From contig AZYC01000006.1 of assembly GCA_000513075.1 (NCBI GenBank), forward strand, positions 1-40,930: a stretch of DNA of 40,930 bases, given 5' to 3'. The position numbers were made by a program, and so were the translations under genes. This document shows positions 9,804 through 20,221 of this stretch, one piece after another. The stretch comes from an alpha proteobacterium SCGC AAA288-G21 (GTDB lineage Bacteria > Pseudomonadota > Alphaproteobacteria > Pelagibacterales > Pelagibacteraceae). How positions within the stretch are numbered: the stretch's first letter is position 1; each line of letters opens with the position of its first letter. The notes beneath the pieces are model-generated. The model ran no database searches and had not been told where the DNA came from. It was given only the letters and a program-made list of their open reading frames with translations.

Positions 9804-9828
9804 GAAGGGCGAGATGAACTCGCCCTTC
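9804..9828 (-). terminator. Intrinsic terminator hairpin downstream of the SSS transporter
   Basis: GAAGGGCGAG-ATGAA-CTCGCCCTTC, 10-bp perfect stem. Confidence 0.8.
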
Positions 9829-9851
9829 ATATAAAAAATCTAAAATGATAT

Positions 9852-11789
9852 TTATCTTGCTGTGTCCCCAATATCTTCTACGAGAGCACTAACAGATTTT
9901 CTTGGTAGTGTTGACATTTCCATTTTGTAAGCAAGAAACCACATCATTCCAACACCTAATATCCAGAATAAAATGTGCCATGCCCAAATCGATGGTATTC
10001 CAAACGTCCAAGTAGTTATGTCGTTTGGTGATCCAAAGATATCATTTCCTATTACCGCTCCTGGTCCAATTCCGAAGAATAACCAAGCTATAGTAATTAT
10101 CCAAGCTGCAGGTTTTAAATTTTCCTTACTTTTTGGAAGAGAAGCATGAGCTGACAAGAAATCATGATATTTTTGTCTATGTGCTCGTTCTCTTGAGTTT
10201 TGTGTTTGATAAGAAACAGGTATTGCTACCAATAGGTTACAGAAAATACCCCAGAATGCAGAATGCATTGTCCAAGGCCATCTACCCCAAGGAAGAGTAT
10301 CGCCAAATAAACTTTGACCAATACTTTCCGTAAGCATAACACCTATAATTCCTGCTAACAGACCCCAAGATACTCCTTCTCTTGTCAACCATGGGAAATA
10401 ACAAACAGCAGCCAATGGTACCCACATTTGGAAACCAAATGCTACGGCCAGCCCTCCCAATAGAACTAGTGCATCTGTAGAGAATGTTGCAACCATTAAA
10501 GCTGCACCTACAACAATGACCACGCAAATACGTCCAAAAAACTTTTGTTCTGCGTGACTCATTTTTGGTCTAAAGAATTTTTTGTAGATATCTCTAGTTA
10601 ACATTGATGCGCAAGTTGACATATAAGCAGCACCCGTTGATTGCATTGCTGCAAGGGCACATACCGCAAGAAGACCTACAAACCAAGGAGCTGTATCCGC
10701 AACCGTATTGATTAAGTAAGGTACAAGATTTCCTTGACCTCCTGTTCCAATCGATTCTGGAAGTACATTCGATATATTCACTCCCGCTGCATTCACAACC
10801 GGATCAGCACCTAGAAGGTGTGCTCCCATTCCTTGAGCTGCTGTAAATAAGAATAAGGCAAAGCCTATTCCAAATGAAGAAGCCCAAACTTGTTGTGGTG
10901 CAAATGGTTCTGGATCTTTGTTTGAAAACGCCCACATTGAAAATGCTGGTGAAGAATGAATGCCCATAAGAGCAAACATATAAGTTAACACCATCACTCC
11001 TGTCCACAATCCCCCAACTGGAGTTTCTTTTCCTAATCCAGCTGTAAACTGTATGACTCCGGGAATTGCAAAGTAGGCCGAATAACCATCTGCAGTTCTA
11101 CCCCATTTGGTTCCTTCAACTAATGCCACTTTTGCTAAACCCGCATTCAATGCATCCCAACCTCCAACGAGGTCGTACGTAACAAAACCTATTGCTACAA
11201 TTCCAAACCATAGAAGTACACATTGCAGTGTGTCCACGTAAGCCACGGATCTTAATCCGCCCAATCCTACGTAAAGGGCAACGATACCCGCTAGTACCCA
11301 TGTACCAGTAGTTACGCCCCACATACCATCTGATAAAACGTTAAACAATTTACCAGAAGCTGCCAATTGTAATCCTAGATAAGGAACTGAGAAACATAAA
11401 GCTACGACAACGGTTAAAACACGAACCATATCACCTTTAAAGTAATCGGCTAACATTTCTCCCGGAGTTACGTAACCAAAACGTTTTCCAAGTATCCATT
11501 GTCTTTTTAAAAACATCACTCCTGTAAAAGGAATTGTGATTACATAAAAAGATGCATAGGCATATTGGAAACCGTCCCTATATATTAATCCTGGGTGACC
11601 CATAAAGGTCCATCCAGAAAATGATGTAGCTGTGGCGGCTAGCACGAATACCCACATCGGTAGTTTTCTACCTGATATAAAGTAGTCAGATGCTGTTTTC
11701 GCCATCTGTGCCCCTCTTACTCCCCAGAATATACAATACGCCCAGTAGAGCAGTACGAACACTATCAGCCACGTTACTTTTGCTGACAT
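9852..11789 (-). CDS. Sodium:solute symporter (SSS) family transporter
   Basis: 645 aa, multi-TM; SGRKLPMWVFVLAATATSFSGWTFMG..., GLGGLRSVAYVDTLQ. Confidence 0.9.
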   Translation of the reverse strand: MSAKVTWLIVFVLLYWAYCIFWGVRGAQMAKTASDYFISGRKLPMWVFVLAATATSFSGWTFMGHPGLIYRDGFQYAYASFYVITIPFTGVMFLKRQWILGKRFGYVTPGEMLADYFKGDMVRVLTVVVALCFSVPYLGLQLAASGKLFNVLSDGMWGVTTGTWVLAGIVALYVGLGGLRSVAYVDTLQCVLLWFGIVAIGFVTYDLVGGWDALNAGLAKVALVEGTKWGRTADGYSAYFAIPGVIQFTAGLGKETPVGGLWTGVMVLTYMFALMGIHSSPAFSMWAFSNKDPEPFAPQQVWASSFGIGFALFLFTAAQGMGAHLLGADPVVNAAGVNISNVLPESIGTGGQGNLVPYLINTVADTAPWFVGLLAVCALAAMQSTGAAYMSTCASMLTRDIYKKFFRPKMSHAEQKFFGRICVVIVVGAALMVATFSTDALVLLGGLAVAFGFQMWVPLAAVCYFPWLTREGVSWGLLAGIIGVMLTESIGQSLFGDTLPWGRWPWTMHSAFWGIFCNLLVAIPVSYQTQNSRERAHRQKYHDFLSAHASLPKSKENLKPAAWIITIAWLFFGIGPGAVIGNDIFGSPNDITTWTFGIPSIWAWHILFWILGVGMMWFLAYKMEMSTLPRKSVSALVEDIGDTAR

Positions 11790-11883
11790 AAAGGTTCCCC
11801 CTTTTTTTTAAATTTTACTTGTTTTATAAAACTAAAAATGCCTGAAACAGTAATTCCAAGCATTTATTTTTTGCACTATGCAC

Positions 11884-11897
11884 CTATATCGATATAG
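11884..11897. promoter_or_regulatory. 14-bp perfect palindrome upstream of the SSS transporter
   Basis: CTATATCGATATAG. Confidence 0.4.
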
Positions 11898-11935
11898 ATC
11901 AAATGTTTGTTGTAAAAAAATGTTTTCAACTAATA

Positions 11936-11956
11936 ATTGAAATTGTTGATTTCAAT
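11936..11956. promoter_or_regulatory. Inverted repeat in the divergent intergenic region
   Basis: ATTGAAAT-TGTTG-ATTTCAAT. Confidence 0.35.
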
Positions 11957-11994
11957 ACTTTTATTTGCCATAAGTCGACAACTATACATGTCAT

Positions 11995-12270
11995 GTGTTC
12001 CAAAATTGCATGTATATAATTAAATCTATTATGAATTTGACACCTTTTTATATCTCTTTCCATGATCCTATATGGACTGTTCTTTTAAGCTTTGCTTTAT
12101 TTTTTCCAGTAAGGAAATTGATTTGGGTTTTATACGTAAGAAAAAAACAAAAAACTCAAGGTTCAGTTTCAGAGGAAGAGAAAAAAACTTTAAAAAAGCG
12201 GGCTACACTTACTTCTGTTCTTTTATCTATTGTTTTTAGCTACCTTTATGTAAGTCAGGTTTTTAATTAA
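11995..12270 (+). CDS. Small membrane protein (start likely internal, MNLTPFY...)
   Basis: 91-aa ORF, TM segments, ends directly at the next gene's ATG. Confidence 0.6.
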   Translation: MFQNCMYIIKSIMNLTPFYISFHDPIWTVLLSFALFFPVRKLIWVLYVRKKQKTQGSVSEEEKKTLKKRATLTSVLLSIVFSYLYVSQVFN

Positions 12271-12890
12271 TGAATACGAATGTATTAAAGAGGTTCATTA
12301 TATACTTGGCAATATTAACATTTGTCATGTTTACAGTATGGGCACTTGTTAGATCTTTTATGAATAGACCTCCTGGAGACTACGAAACGGAAGTTTGCGA
12401 TATTCGTTTAAAAGATAAAAAATACGATGAGGCGGTTGAAGCGGCTGATATAGCGCTTAAAAAAATGCCAAATCACCGAGGGGCTATTATGTGTAAAGCT
12501 TTAGTATATATTTCTCAAAAACAATATAGAGAAGCTAGTGATCAACTCGATTATCTAATAAATTTTTTAGAAAAAAATATAGAAGATGATGATAAAACAG
12601 GAATAGGTACTTTAGCGGCAGCATATGCCAATCGAGGAATTATAAAAGATAGAAAAGAAGATTATGAGGGAGCTTTAAAAGATTACGTAAAAGCACTCGG
12701 AATAGATTATGAAGCAGTTGCTGGCCCAGGCTTAGGTACGGTTATTCTAAACTATAAATTTAAATCTTCTTCAGTAAAAGAAAGAGCTTTATATCTAAAT
12801 GAACAACTTCAATTACCAGAAAATGAAAGAATTTTAAAAATAGAAGAATTAGATGAAGGACAAGTGATGCACAAACCAGGCAAGCTTTAA
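12270..12890 (+). CDS. TPR-repeat membrane-anchored protein
   Basis: N-terminal TM, repeats KKYDEAVEAADIALKKMPNHRGAI..., DYEGALKDYVKAL. Confidence 0.75.
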   Translation: MNTNVLKRFIIYLAILTFVMFTVWALVRSFMNRPPGDYETEVCDIRLKDKKYDEAVEAADIALKKMPNHRGAIMCKALVYISQKQYREASDQLDYLINFLEKNIEDDDKTGIGTLAAAYANRGIIKDRKEDYEGALKDYVKALGIDYEAVAGPGLGTVILNYKFKSSSVKERALYLNEQLQLPENERILKIEELDEGQVMHKPGKL

Positions 12891-13090
12891 AAACTTATTA
12901 ATCCAAAAACATCTTTAAAAAGTACTAAAAAAAAATAAACAGCTGCAATACATCCAAAAAGTAGTCTTACAAAATCTTTTTCTCCGTCAGGATTTCTATA
13001 GGTAATTCCATGGCGAGCTATGAGAGCAGTTACAACTAAAAAAATAATATTAACTAATTTTTCATATTCCTGTGGAATGAAATCAAACAT
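12887..13090 (-). CDS. Small membrane protein
   Basis: 67 aa, two TM segments; directly downstream of 13097-13585. Confidence 0.5.
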   Translation of the reverse strand: MFDFIPQEYEKLVNIIFLVVTALIARHGITYRNPDGEKDFVRLLFGCIAAVYFFLVLFKDVFGLISF

Positions 13091-13096
13091 TAATTA

Positions 13097-13585
13097 TTAT
13101 TTTTTATTCTTGTAGAGTTCTGGAAAAACAACTGATTTTTCAATGTAAGGCGGAAAAAAACCTGCGGGCTCCTCGAAATAGTTAGCTGCCATATAATGAG
13201 TTGTAATAAATACCAATACGACGATTGTAGCGTACAATATTCCACGATTTCTTCTTTGTTTTTCATTGTAAATATATGCTCCAAATTCATGATCATAAAC
13301 GTGATATTTTACATCATAACTATTTAATACATTTGCTTTATCTAACTTTATAATATCTCTGGCGTAATAAGTTACCCAAATAGGTATAATTCCTGTGACC
13401 ATATATTCGCTAAATATTTTATCTATTCTATGTTCTGGAAGTTCTTCCATATACCAAACTTTATAAGCTAATTGAATTAATTGAAATTCACCAATTTGAA
13501 GTAAATTTGCTGCATCTAGGATTTCCGACCTTTTGGGACTATCATCCCAATCAGGCTTGACCAAGGTTTTTAATAACCCATTCAT
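13097..13585 (-). CDS. Hypothetical protein with C-terminal TM segment
   Basis: 162-aa ORF with normal composition. Confidence 0.6.
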   Translation of the reverse strand: MNGLLKTLVKPDWDDSPKRSEILDAANLLQIGEFQLIQLAYKVWYMEELPEHRIDKIFSEYMVTGIIPIWVTYYARDIIKLDKANVLNSYDVKYHVYDHEFGAYIYNEKQRRNRGILYATIVVLVFITTHYMAANYFEEPAGFFPPYIEKSVVFPELYKNKK

Positions 13586-13766
13586 GAATTTATTGGCTTA
13601 TTTATTTTTTTAGCCACAAACTTCTTTCCTTCCTGCTTTACTACATTCTACAAGTCTTGTATATTTTTTCCATTATTTTATCACAATTTTCACACCACAT
13701 AGTCGAATGTTTGTTTATTAATTAATAATATGTTTTATTAATCTATCTAAATTTTTTTAGAGCAAA

Positions 13767-15662
13767 ATGGAAAATAAGTATCAAAAAATTTACGATAGAT
13801 CTATTCAAGCTCCTCAGGACTTCTGGTCTGAAGTTGCGAAAGATATATTTTGGTACAAAAAACCTACCAAAATTCTTAATTCGGACAATCCTCCTTTCTA
13901 TAAATGGTTCGAAGATGGAGTAACAAACACTTGTTACAACGCTGTTGATTTACACGTAAAAAATGGTTTAGGAGAAAAGATAGCCATCATTTATGATAGT
14001 CCGATTACTAATTCAAAAGAAAAAATCACTTATAATCAGTTAAAAAATCGAGTTTCTATTTTTGCTGGGGTATTAAAAAAGCAGAACGTTAACAAGGGAG
14101 ATAGAGTGATAATTTATATGCCTATGATACCCGAGGCTGCAATCGCTATGCTTGCTTGTGCAAGAATTGGGGCAATTCATTCGGTAGTCTTTGGTGGTTT
14201 TGCTGCAAATGAACTTGCCAGCAGAATTGACGACTCTAAAGCAAAAATCATTTTATCTGCTTCCTGTGGATACGAACCAGGACGAACAATAGAATACAAA
14301 CCACTTCTAAAAAAAGCTGTGGAAATAGCAAAACATAAACCGGATAAATGCATTATATATCAGAGAAAGGATTTCAAAATAGAACTTGATACCAAAAACG
14401 AGATTGATTGGAACGATGCGATAAAAGATGCAAAACCAGTAGAGTGTGTTGAAATGAATGCTAATGACTACGCTTATATTCTTTATACTTCAGGAACAAC
14501 CGGTACACCAAAAGGGATTGTTAGAGATATCGGTGGACACATAGTCGCTCTCAAATGGACAATGAAAAACATATATAATATTAATCCAGATGATGTTTGG
14601 TGGTCTGCTAGCGATATAGGATGGATAGTTGGTCATTCTTATATAGTTTACGCCCCACTTTTTCACGGATGTACAACAGTATTGTTTGAAGGAAAACCAG
14701 TTGGTACACCGGATGCTGGAGTCTTTTGGAGAATCATTTCTGAATACAAAATAAAATCTCTTTTTACTGCACCAACAGCTTTTCGAGCTATCAAAAAAGA
14801 AGATCCAAATGGAAATTTTTTCAAAAAATACGACTTATCATCTTTCGAATCCTTATTCTTGGCAGGGGAAAGAGCAGACCCTGATACTATCAAATGGGCA
14901 GAATCTTTATTAAAAGTTCCAGTAATTGATCATTGGTGGCAAACAGAAACTAGCTGGGCAATTAGCGCTAATTGTGCAGGATTAGGACTATCAAAAACTA
15001 AATATGGCTCAGCATGCAAACAGGTGCCTGGTTATAATGTAAAAATATTAAAGAGTGATGGCAGGGAAGCTAAGCCTAATGAAATGGGCGATGTAGTTGT
15101 TAAATTACCTTTGCCACCAGGTACTTTTCCAACGCTTTGGAACGCCGATCAAAAATATAAAGATAATTATATGTCAACTTATCCAGGATATTATCAAACG
15201 TATGACGCTGGTCATATTGATGAAGATGGTTATGTCTGGATTATGTCAAGAACCGACGATATTATTAATGTTGCTGGACACAGATTATCCACTGGAGTAA
15301 TGGAAGAGGTTCTTGCAGAACACAAGGATGTTGCTGAGTGTGCTGTTCTGGGCATATCAGATAAATTAAAAGGTCAATTGCCAATAGGTTTATTAATTCT
15401 CAAAGCTGGAGTAAAAAAAAACCATGATGAAATATCTAAGGAATGCATACAAATGATAAGAGAAAAAGTTGGACCTGTTGCAGCATTTAAAACTGCCTTA
15501 GTAATTAAAAGATTGCCAAAAACAAGATCAGGAAAAATATTAAGAGGAACAGTAAAAAAAATTGCTGACGGAGAAACCTACAAAATACCAGCGACAATTG
15601 ATGATCCAGCTATTTTAGATGAAATAAAAGAAGATTTAAAAAAACACAATATTTTAAAATAA
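13767..15662 (+). CDS. prpE: Propionyl/acetyl-CoA synthetase family (AMP-forming)
   Basis: 631 aa; YTSGTTGTPKGIVRDIGGH (PrpE-type), DVWWSASDIGWIVGHSYIVY, KTRSGKILRGT. Confidence 0.8.
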   Translation: MENKYQKIYDRSIQAPQDFWSEVAKDIFWYKKPTKILNSDNPPFYKWFEDGVTNTCYNAVDLHVKNGLGEKIAIIYDSPITNSKEKITYNQLKNRVSIFAGVLKKQNVNKGDRVIIYMPMIPEAAIAMLACARIGAIHSVVFGGFAANELASRIDDSKAKIILSASCGYEPGRTIEYKPLLKKAVEIAKHKPDKCIIYQRKDFKIELDTKNEIDWNDAIKDAKPVECVEMNANDYAYILYTSGTTGTPKGIVRDIGGHIVALKWTMKNIYNINPDDVWWSASDIGWIVGHSYIVYAPLFHGCTTVLFEGKPVGTPDAGVFWRIISEYKIKSLFTAPTAFRAIKKEDPNGNFFKKYDLSSFESLFLAGERADPDTIKWAESLLKVPVIDHWWQTETSWAISANCAGLGLSKTKYGSACKQVPGYNVKILKSDGREAKPNEMGDVVVKLPLPPGTFPTLWNADQKYKDNYMSTYPGYYQTYDAGHIDEDGYVWIMSRTDDIINVAGHRLSTGVMEEVLAEHKDVAECAVLGISDKLKGQLPIGLLILKAGVKKNHDEISKECIQMIREKVGPVAAFKTALVIKRLPKTRSGKILRGTVKKIADGETYKIPATIDDPAILDEIKEDLKKHNILK

Positions 15663-15690
15663 GAAAAGTTCAAGAACTGGAAGATTTACT

Positions 15691-16359
15691 ATGAAAATAC
15701 GAAACGTAACGGCTTGCGTGTTTGATGCATATGGAACTTTGTTTGATGTAAATTCTGCCGCAGCAAAGTGCAAAGAAAAACTTGGCGATAAATGGGAAAA
15801 CTTTGCCAACGCATGGAGAACAACCCAGCTCGAATATACATGGTTAAGAAGTCTTATGAAAAAACATAAAAATTTCTGGCAAATTACTGAAGACTCTTTA
15901 GATCATACAATGGCAACATTTAATATTGATAAAAACATGAAGAAGGAACTGTTGAATTTATATAAAGAGCTCAGCCCTTACCCAGAAGTTAAAGAATGTT
16001 TAGATGCTCTTAAATCTAAAAAAATTAAGATAGCTATCCTCTCCAATGGAACACCCGATCTCTTAAAGGGACTGGTTGAGAGTAATAATATCCAAAGCTA
16101 TTTTGATAACATCATCTCTGTTGAAGATGTTAAAATATACAAACCTGATCCAAAAGTTTATGAAATGCCAATCAAAAAATATAATTGCAAACCCGAAAAT
16201 ATTTGTTTTTTAAGTTCAAATACTTGGGATGTTTCAGGTGGGGGAGTTTTTGGTTACAAGTCGGTATGGGTAAATCGATTTAATAAAATATTTGATAAAC
16301 TTGGATATAACCCTCAATATATCATCAATAATCTAAATCAGTTGCTTGAATTGGTGTAA
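15691..16359 (+). CDS. Haloacid dehalogenase type II (HAD superfamily)
   Basis: VFDAYGTLFDV..., ILSNGTPDLL, KPDPKVYE, SSNTWDVSGG. Confidence 0.85.
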   Translation: MKIRNVTACVFDAYGTLFDVNSAAAKCKEKLGDKWENFANAWRTTQLEYTWLRSLMKKHKNFWQITEDSLDHTMATFNIDKNMKKELLNLYKELSPYPEVKECLDALKSKKIKIAILSNGTPDLLKGLVESNNIQSYFDNIISVEDVKIYKPDPKVYEMPIKKYNCKPENICFLSSNTWDVSGGGVFGYKSVWVNRFNKIFDKLGYNPQYIINNLNQLLELV

Positions 16360-16379
16360 AATTTAAAAGTCTATAATGT

Positions 16380-17180
16380 TTATTTAAAATAATTATGAAC
16401 ATTTTTAAAAATTTTATAGCCATCAGCATATAATTCATTTTTGTGCTGCGATTTATTTATTGTTTTTACCCTTCGATCAATCCAGTTTGGTTTCTGTGTA
16501 AGATAGAGTGCTCTCTCGGGATGAGGCATCATCGCCAACACGTTGCCTTTGGAATTGGTAATAGCAGCAATATCTTCCATAGAACCATTTGGATTATAGG
16601 GAAACTTTTTTTTGGCTAGCAATCCAGCTTGATTTATATACTTGCATGCAATCAATTTTTTTTTATTTAATTTGTCTATAATCGTTTTATCAGCAACAAA
16701 TTTTCCCTCCTGATGGGCAACAGGTAAATATAGATAATTAATTTTTTTAAACCAAGGACCCCGTTTATTAGTAACTTTTAATTTTATCCACCTGCATTGA
16801 TATGTTGGAACATCGTTTTCAACCAACGCAACCTCTCTTTTTTTATACCCTTCCAAAGCAGGAACAATTCCAAGATTAATTAAAATTTGACATCCATTAC
16901 AAATACCGAGAACCAATTTGTCCCGTTCGATAAAATTAACTATATATTCAAATAGATTATTTTTAATTTTGTGTGCCATTGCATTTCCAGAACCAGTATG
17001 ATCTCCATATGAAAAACCACCGGGTAAGGCTAGAATTTGAAAATTTTTTAGTTTTTTCGGATTTTCAATTAGGTCATTAACGTGAATAATAGCTCCACTA
17101 ATCCCTGCAGTTTTAAATGCATTAAGAGTTTCTTCTTCACAATTAATTCCGTATCCTGATAAAACTAAAGCTCTCATCAA
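16380..17180 (-). CDS. purQ: Phosphoribosylformylglycinamidine synthase glutaminase subunit
   Basis: ALPGGFSYGDHTGSG, LGICNGCQIL, MMPHPERAL. Confidence 0.95.
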   Translation of the reverse strand: MMRALVLSGYGINCEEETLNAFKTAGISGAIIHVNDLIENPKKLKNFQILALPGGFSYGDHTGSGNAMAHKIKNNLFEYIVNFIERDKLVLGICNGCQILINLGIVPALEGYKKREVALVENDVPTYQCRWIKLKVTNKRGPWFKKINYLYLPVAHQEGKFVADKTIIDKLNKKKLIACKYINQAGLLAKKKFPYNPNGSMEDIAAITNSKGNVLAMMPHPERALYLTQKPNWIDRRVKTINKSQHKNELYADGYKIFKNVHNYFK

Positions 17181-19666
17181 CTAAATAAATCCTTCCTATA
17201 TTTATTGTTTAAGGAACTAATACCAACTTCAAATTCATCTTCGTTATGCATCGTGAAGATTATTTTTTTACTTTTTATGATTTTTCCAACGAAGGATAAC
17301 TGATTTTTTTTAAAATAATTTTCAAACCTACTTTTATTGTATGGATTAACAGTAACAACTATTCTGCTTTGTGACTCAGAAAAAAGAATATGATTATTGT
17401 CTATTTTTTTGTCAATTGTATTGATATTGTTCAAACTTACTTTTAGTCCCTTTTGTGAAGCAATTGCCATCTTTGATAAAGCTATACCCAAGCCACCAAT
17501 CCCTACGCTAATAGCTGAAGTGATTAATTTATTCTGATTGGCCTTTGAAAAACAATTATAATTTTCTTTTGCAGTTTCTTTATAAACCTGTGGAACATTA
17601 TTATTGTTAATAGCAAAGATCTTTGCAAATTCAGATCCCCCTATTTCGTTACCTGTTTTTCCTATAATGTATACAAGATCATCAACATCTTGTGGCACTA
17701 TCGTTAATAAATTTTTATAACTTTTAATTATGCCAACAGAAGATATTAATAGCGTTGGTGGAATGGATATTTTAATTTTCCTATTTTTTTTATCATAGCC
17801 GTTAAAATCATTATACATACTGTCTTTTCCAGAAATAAATGGAGTTTCAAAAGCTAATGACAAATCGTGACAAGCCTTTGCTGCCATTTTTAATTGATAA
17901 AGTTTTTCGAAATTTTCCGGACTGCACCAACAGAAATTATCTAAAAGAGCTATAGCTGATAAATCACATCCTGTTACTATAAGATTTCTTATTGCAGTAT
18001 CTATACAGCAAGCGGCCATATTATATGCATCAATACTTGTATAGTTTGGATAAATGCCTTGGGACAAACCAATACACTTATTTGAATTAAAGAGAGGTTT
18101 TATGGCTGTTGAATCAGAAAAAACCTTACCAATACCCTGAAGTGGTTTAATAACGGATGTACCTTGAACTTCATGATCATACTGCGAACTGATAAATTCT
18201 TTGGAAGTAATATTTGGACCAGATAATATTTTTAATAAAGTATTTTTATAGTTTTTTGTTTTTATATGAACTGATTTTGTCTGAATGAACATGGGTTTCT
18301 TGCTTTTAAGAAATTTCCTTGGATATCCCTCATGAAGAAAATTCATATCCATATTAAGAATTTCTTTCTTTTTGTATCTAACTATTGCTTTATTTTTCTT
18401 AATAAATTTTCCTATTACTGTAGCTTCAACACCGCGTTTATTTAATAAACGAATTACTTTTTTAAGATTTTTTGATGAAACAGCCATGGTCATTCGTTCC
18501 TGCGATTCTGAAATCCATATCTCCCATGGTTGCAAACCTGGATATTTTAATGGAACCAAATCAAGTTCAACAATGAATCCCCCTGATTCTTTTGCCATTT
18601 CTCCAACTGAAGAGGAAAGACCACCTGCCCCATTGTCAGTTAAACTATTATACAAATCTTTATCTCTAAGTTCCTTAATGATTGCGTCTGAAAATTTTTT
18701 TTGGGTAATTGGATCTCCTATTTGTACTGCAGTAACAGGGCTTAGAGTACCCAGCTCTTCTGAAGAAAATGTTGCTCCATGAATGCCGTCTTTCCCAACT
18801 CTTCCGCCGATCATAAGAATATTGTCCCCAGGTCTTGCCTTCTTAATATGTGCGAATTTACCTTTTATTTTTTTTGGGATTAATCCTACTGTGCCACAAA
18901 ACACCAAAGGTTTTGCAGAATATCCATCATCAAAATAAACAAAACCCTGTGGAGTTGGAATTCCTGAACAATTACCTCCAACTTTTACGCCGTTAATCAC
19001 TCCATTTATTATAAACCTTGGTGATAATAATCCATCTTTCCTATTTTTTGACCTGTATAACGCATGCTTCTTATTTGGATTAGAAAAGCAAAAACCATAT
19101 GTATTGACAATAGGTTTGGCCCCTTTGCCAAAACCTATACAATCTCTGTTAACTCCAGTAATTCCGGTAAGAGCTCCGCCAAAAGGGTCTAGGGCAGATG
19201 GGGTATTGTGTGTTTCAACCTTATGACAAACTACCCATTTTTTATCGAAACTAATTCCACCTGCGTTATCAGAAAATAACGATACACAGAAATTATCTTT
19301 CCTTTTTTTGATTATTTTTCTGGTCGCTCCCTTAATATAGGTATCGAATAAACCTTTTTTCACATTGTCAATTCTTGATGAAAAAATTTTATGTTTACAA
19401 TGTTCTGACCAAGTTTGTGCCAACGTTTCAATTTCAATATCCTTTGGTTTCCTTCCTTTGATATCAAAATAACTTTTAATTGCTTTAAGTGATTGGATGT
19501 CCAAACCAAGAGTACCCCTACGTTTACCTTTTTCATCTTTTATTCCTTCTTTGGCAATTTTTTTTAAACTTGATTCACTCAAATTAAGATTGACAGACTT
19601 TGCAATATATTTGTTTTCAAAAAATGTCTGTGTGCTGTTCCGATAAATTATTCTTACCTTTAACAA
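17177..19666 (-). CDS. purL: Phosphoribosylformylglycinamidine synthase, PurL part; start uncertain (TTG)
   Basis: LAQTWSEHCKHKIF, HNTPSALDPFGGALTGITGVNRD, SGKDSMYNDF; no ATG near the N-terminus. Confidence 0.9.
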   Translation of the reverse strand: MLKVRIIYRNSTQTFFENKYIAKSVNLNLSESSLKKIAKEGIKDEKGKRRGTLGLDIQSLKAIKSYFDIKGRKPKDIEIETLAQTWSEHCKHKIFSSRIDNVKKGLFDTYIKGATRKIIKKRKDNFCVSLFSDNAGGISFDKKWVVCHKVETHNTPSALDPFGGALTGITGVNRDCIGFGKGAKPIVNTYGFCFSNPNKKHALYRSKNRKDGLLSPRFIINGVINGVKVGGNCSGIPTPQGFVYFDDGYSAKPLVFCGTVGLIPKKIKGKFAHIKKARPGDNILMIGGRVGKDGIHGATFSSEELGTLSPVTAVQIGDPITQKKFSDAIIKELRDKDLYNSLTDNGAGGLSSSVGEMAKESGGFIVELDLVPLKYPGLQPWEIWISESQERMTMAVSSKNLKKVIRLLNKRGVEATVIGKFIKKNKAIVRYKKKEILNMDMNFLHEGYPRKFLKSKKPMFIQTKSVHIKTKNYKNTLLKILSGPNITSKEFISSQYDHEVQGTSVIKPLQGIGKVFSDSTAIKPLFNSNKCIGLSQGIYPNYTSIDAYNMAACCIDTAIRNLIVTGCDLSAIALLDNFCWCSPENFEKLYQLKMAAKACHDLSLAFETPFISGKDSMYNDFNGYDKKNRKIKISIPPTLLISSVGIIKSYKNLLTIVPQDVDDLVYIIGKTGNEIGGSEFAKIFAINNNNVPQVYKETAKENYNCFSKANQNKLITSAISVGIGGLGIALSKMAIASQKGLKVSLNNINTIDKKIDNNHILFSESQSRIVVTVNPYNKSRFENYFKKNQLSFVGKIIKSKKIIFTMHNEDEFEVGISSLNNKYRKDLFS

Positions 19667-20129
19667 ACTCTTTAAAAGTTTTAAGAGTGATTTTATTTAC
19701 CAAAGAATTAGAACATTCTTTGGTTATTTCTCTTATGATTGATTTATTGCTAGTTAATAATAAATACAGTTGAGAGCTACGAATTTTAAAATTATTTTTA
19801 TTGAAATTAAGTCTTTCACAAATAATCTCAGCTGCTGTATTTCCGAGATTGTCTGTCACACCTGGCAGGTAACCTATTTCTAGAATCCATGAAAAAATTC
19901 CGAATTTTTTTAATATTTTTTCAGTATTATTTTTGAAGAATACCTGTTGAGAAATTGGATTTGACAGCAACTCACACGCGAGTGAATACTCATCTTTATT
20001 TAAATTTCCATTAAATCTATAAATATCACAAATTTTAATATTTTTAATTAAACTCTTTCCAAAAAATAATTGTAAATTTTTTTCGCGTCCAGTTTTAAAT
20101 TTGTTTAAAATTTGAATTTGTGAATACAT
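19617..20129 (-). CDS. PurS-like N-terminal part of a probable PurSL-type FGAM synthase
   Basis: 170 aa; ELLSNPISQQVF, YLPGVTDNLGNTAAE; 50-nt overlap with purL in the +1 frame. Confidence 0.75.
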   Translation of the reverse strand: MYSQIQILNKFKTGREKNLQLFFGKSLIKNIKICDIYRFNGNLNKDEYSLACELLSNPISQQVFFKNNTEKILKKFGIFSWILEIGYLPGVTDNLGNTAAEIICERLNFNKNNFKIRSSQLYLLLTSNKSIIREITKECSNSLVNKITLKTFKEFVKGKNNLSEQHTDIF

Positions 20130-20221
20130 TTAATTTTATAAAATATTACAAAATAGGATCATAAACAAAAATGTGTTATAAAAACCGTTCGTAGATTCAC
20201 TTATAACAAAAAAAATTAATT

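Noticed and set aside
10133-11322. ORFs 10133-10333, 10282-10527, 10804-11007, 11116-11322
   Set aside because: Shadow frames of the SSS transporter; no recognisable domains.
18372-18782. 136-aa plus-strand ORF
   Set aside because: Antisense to conserved purL coding sequence.
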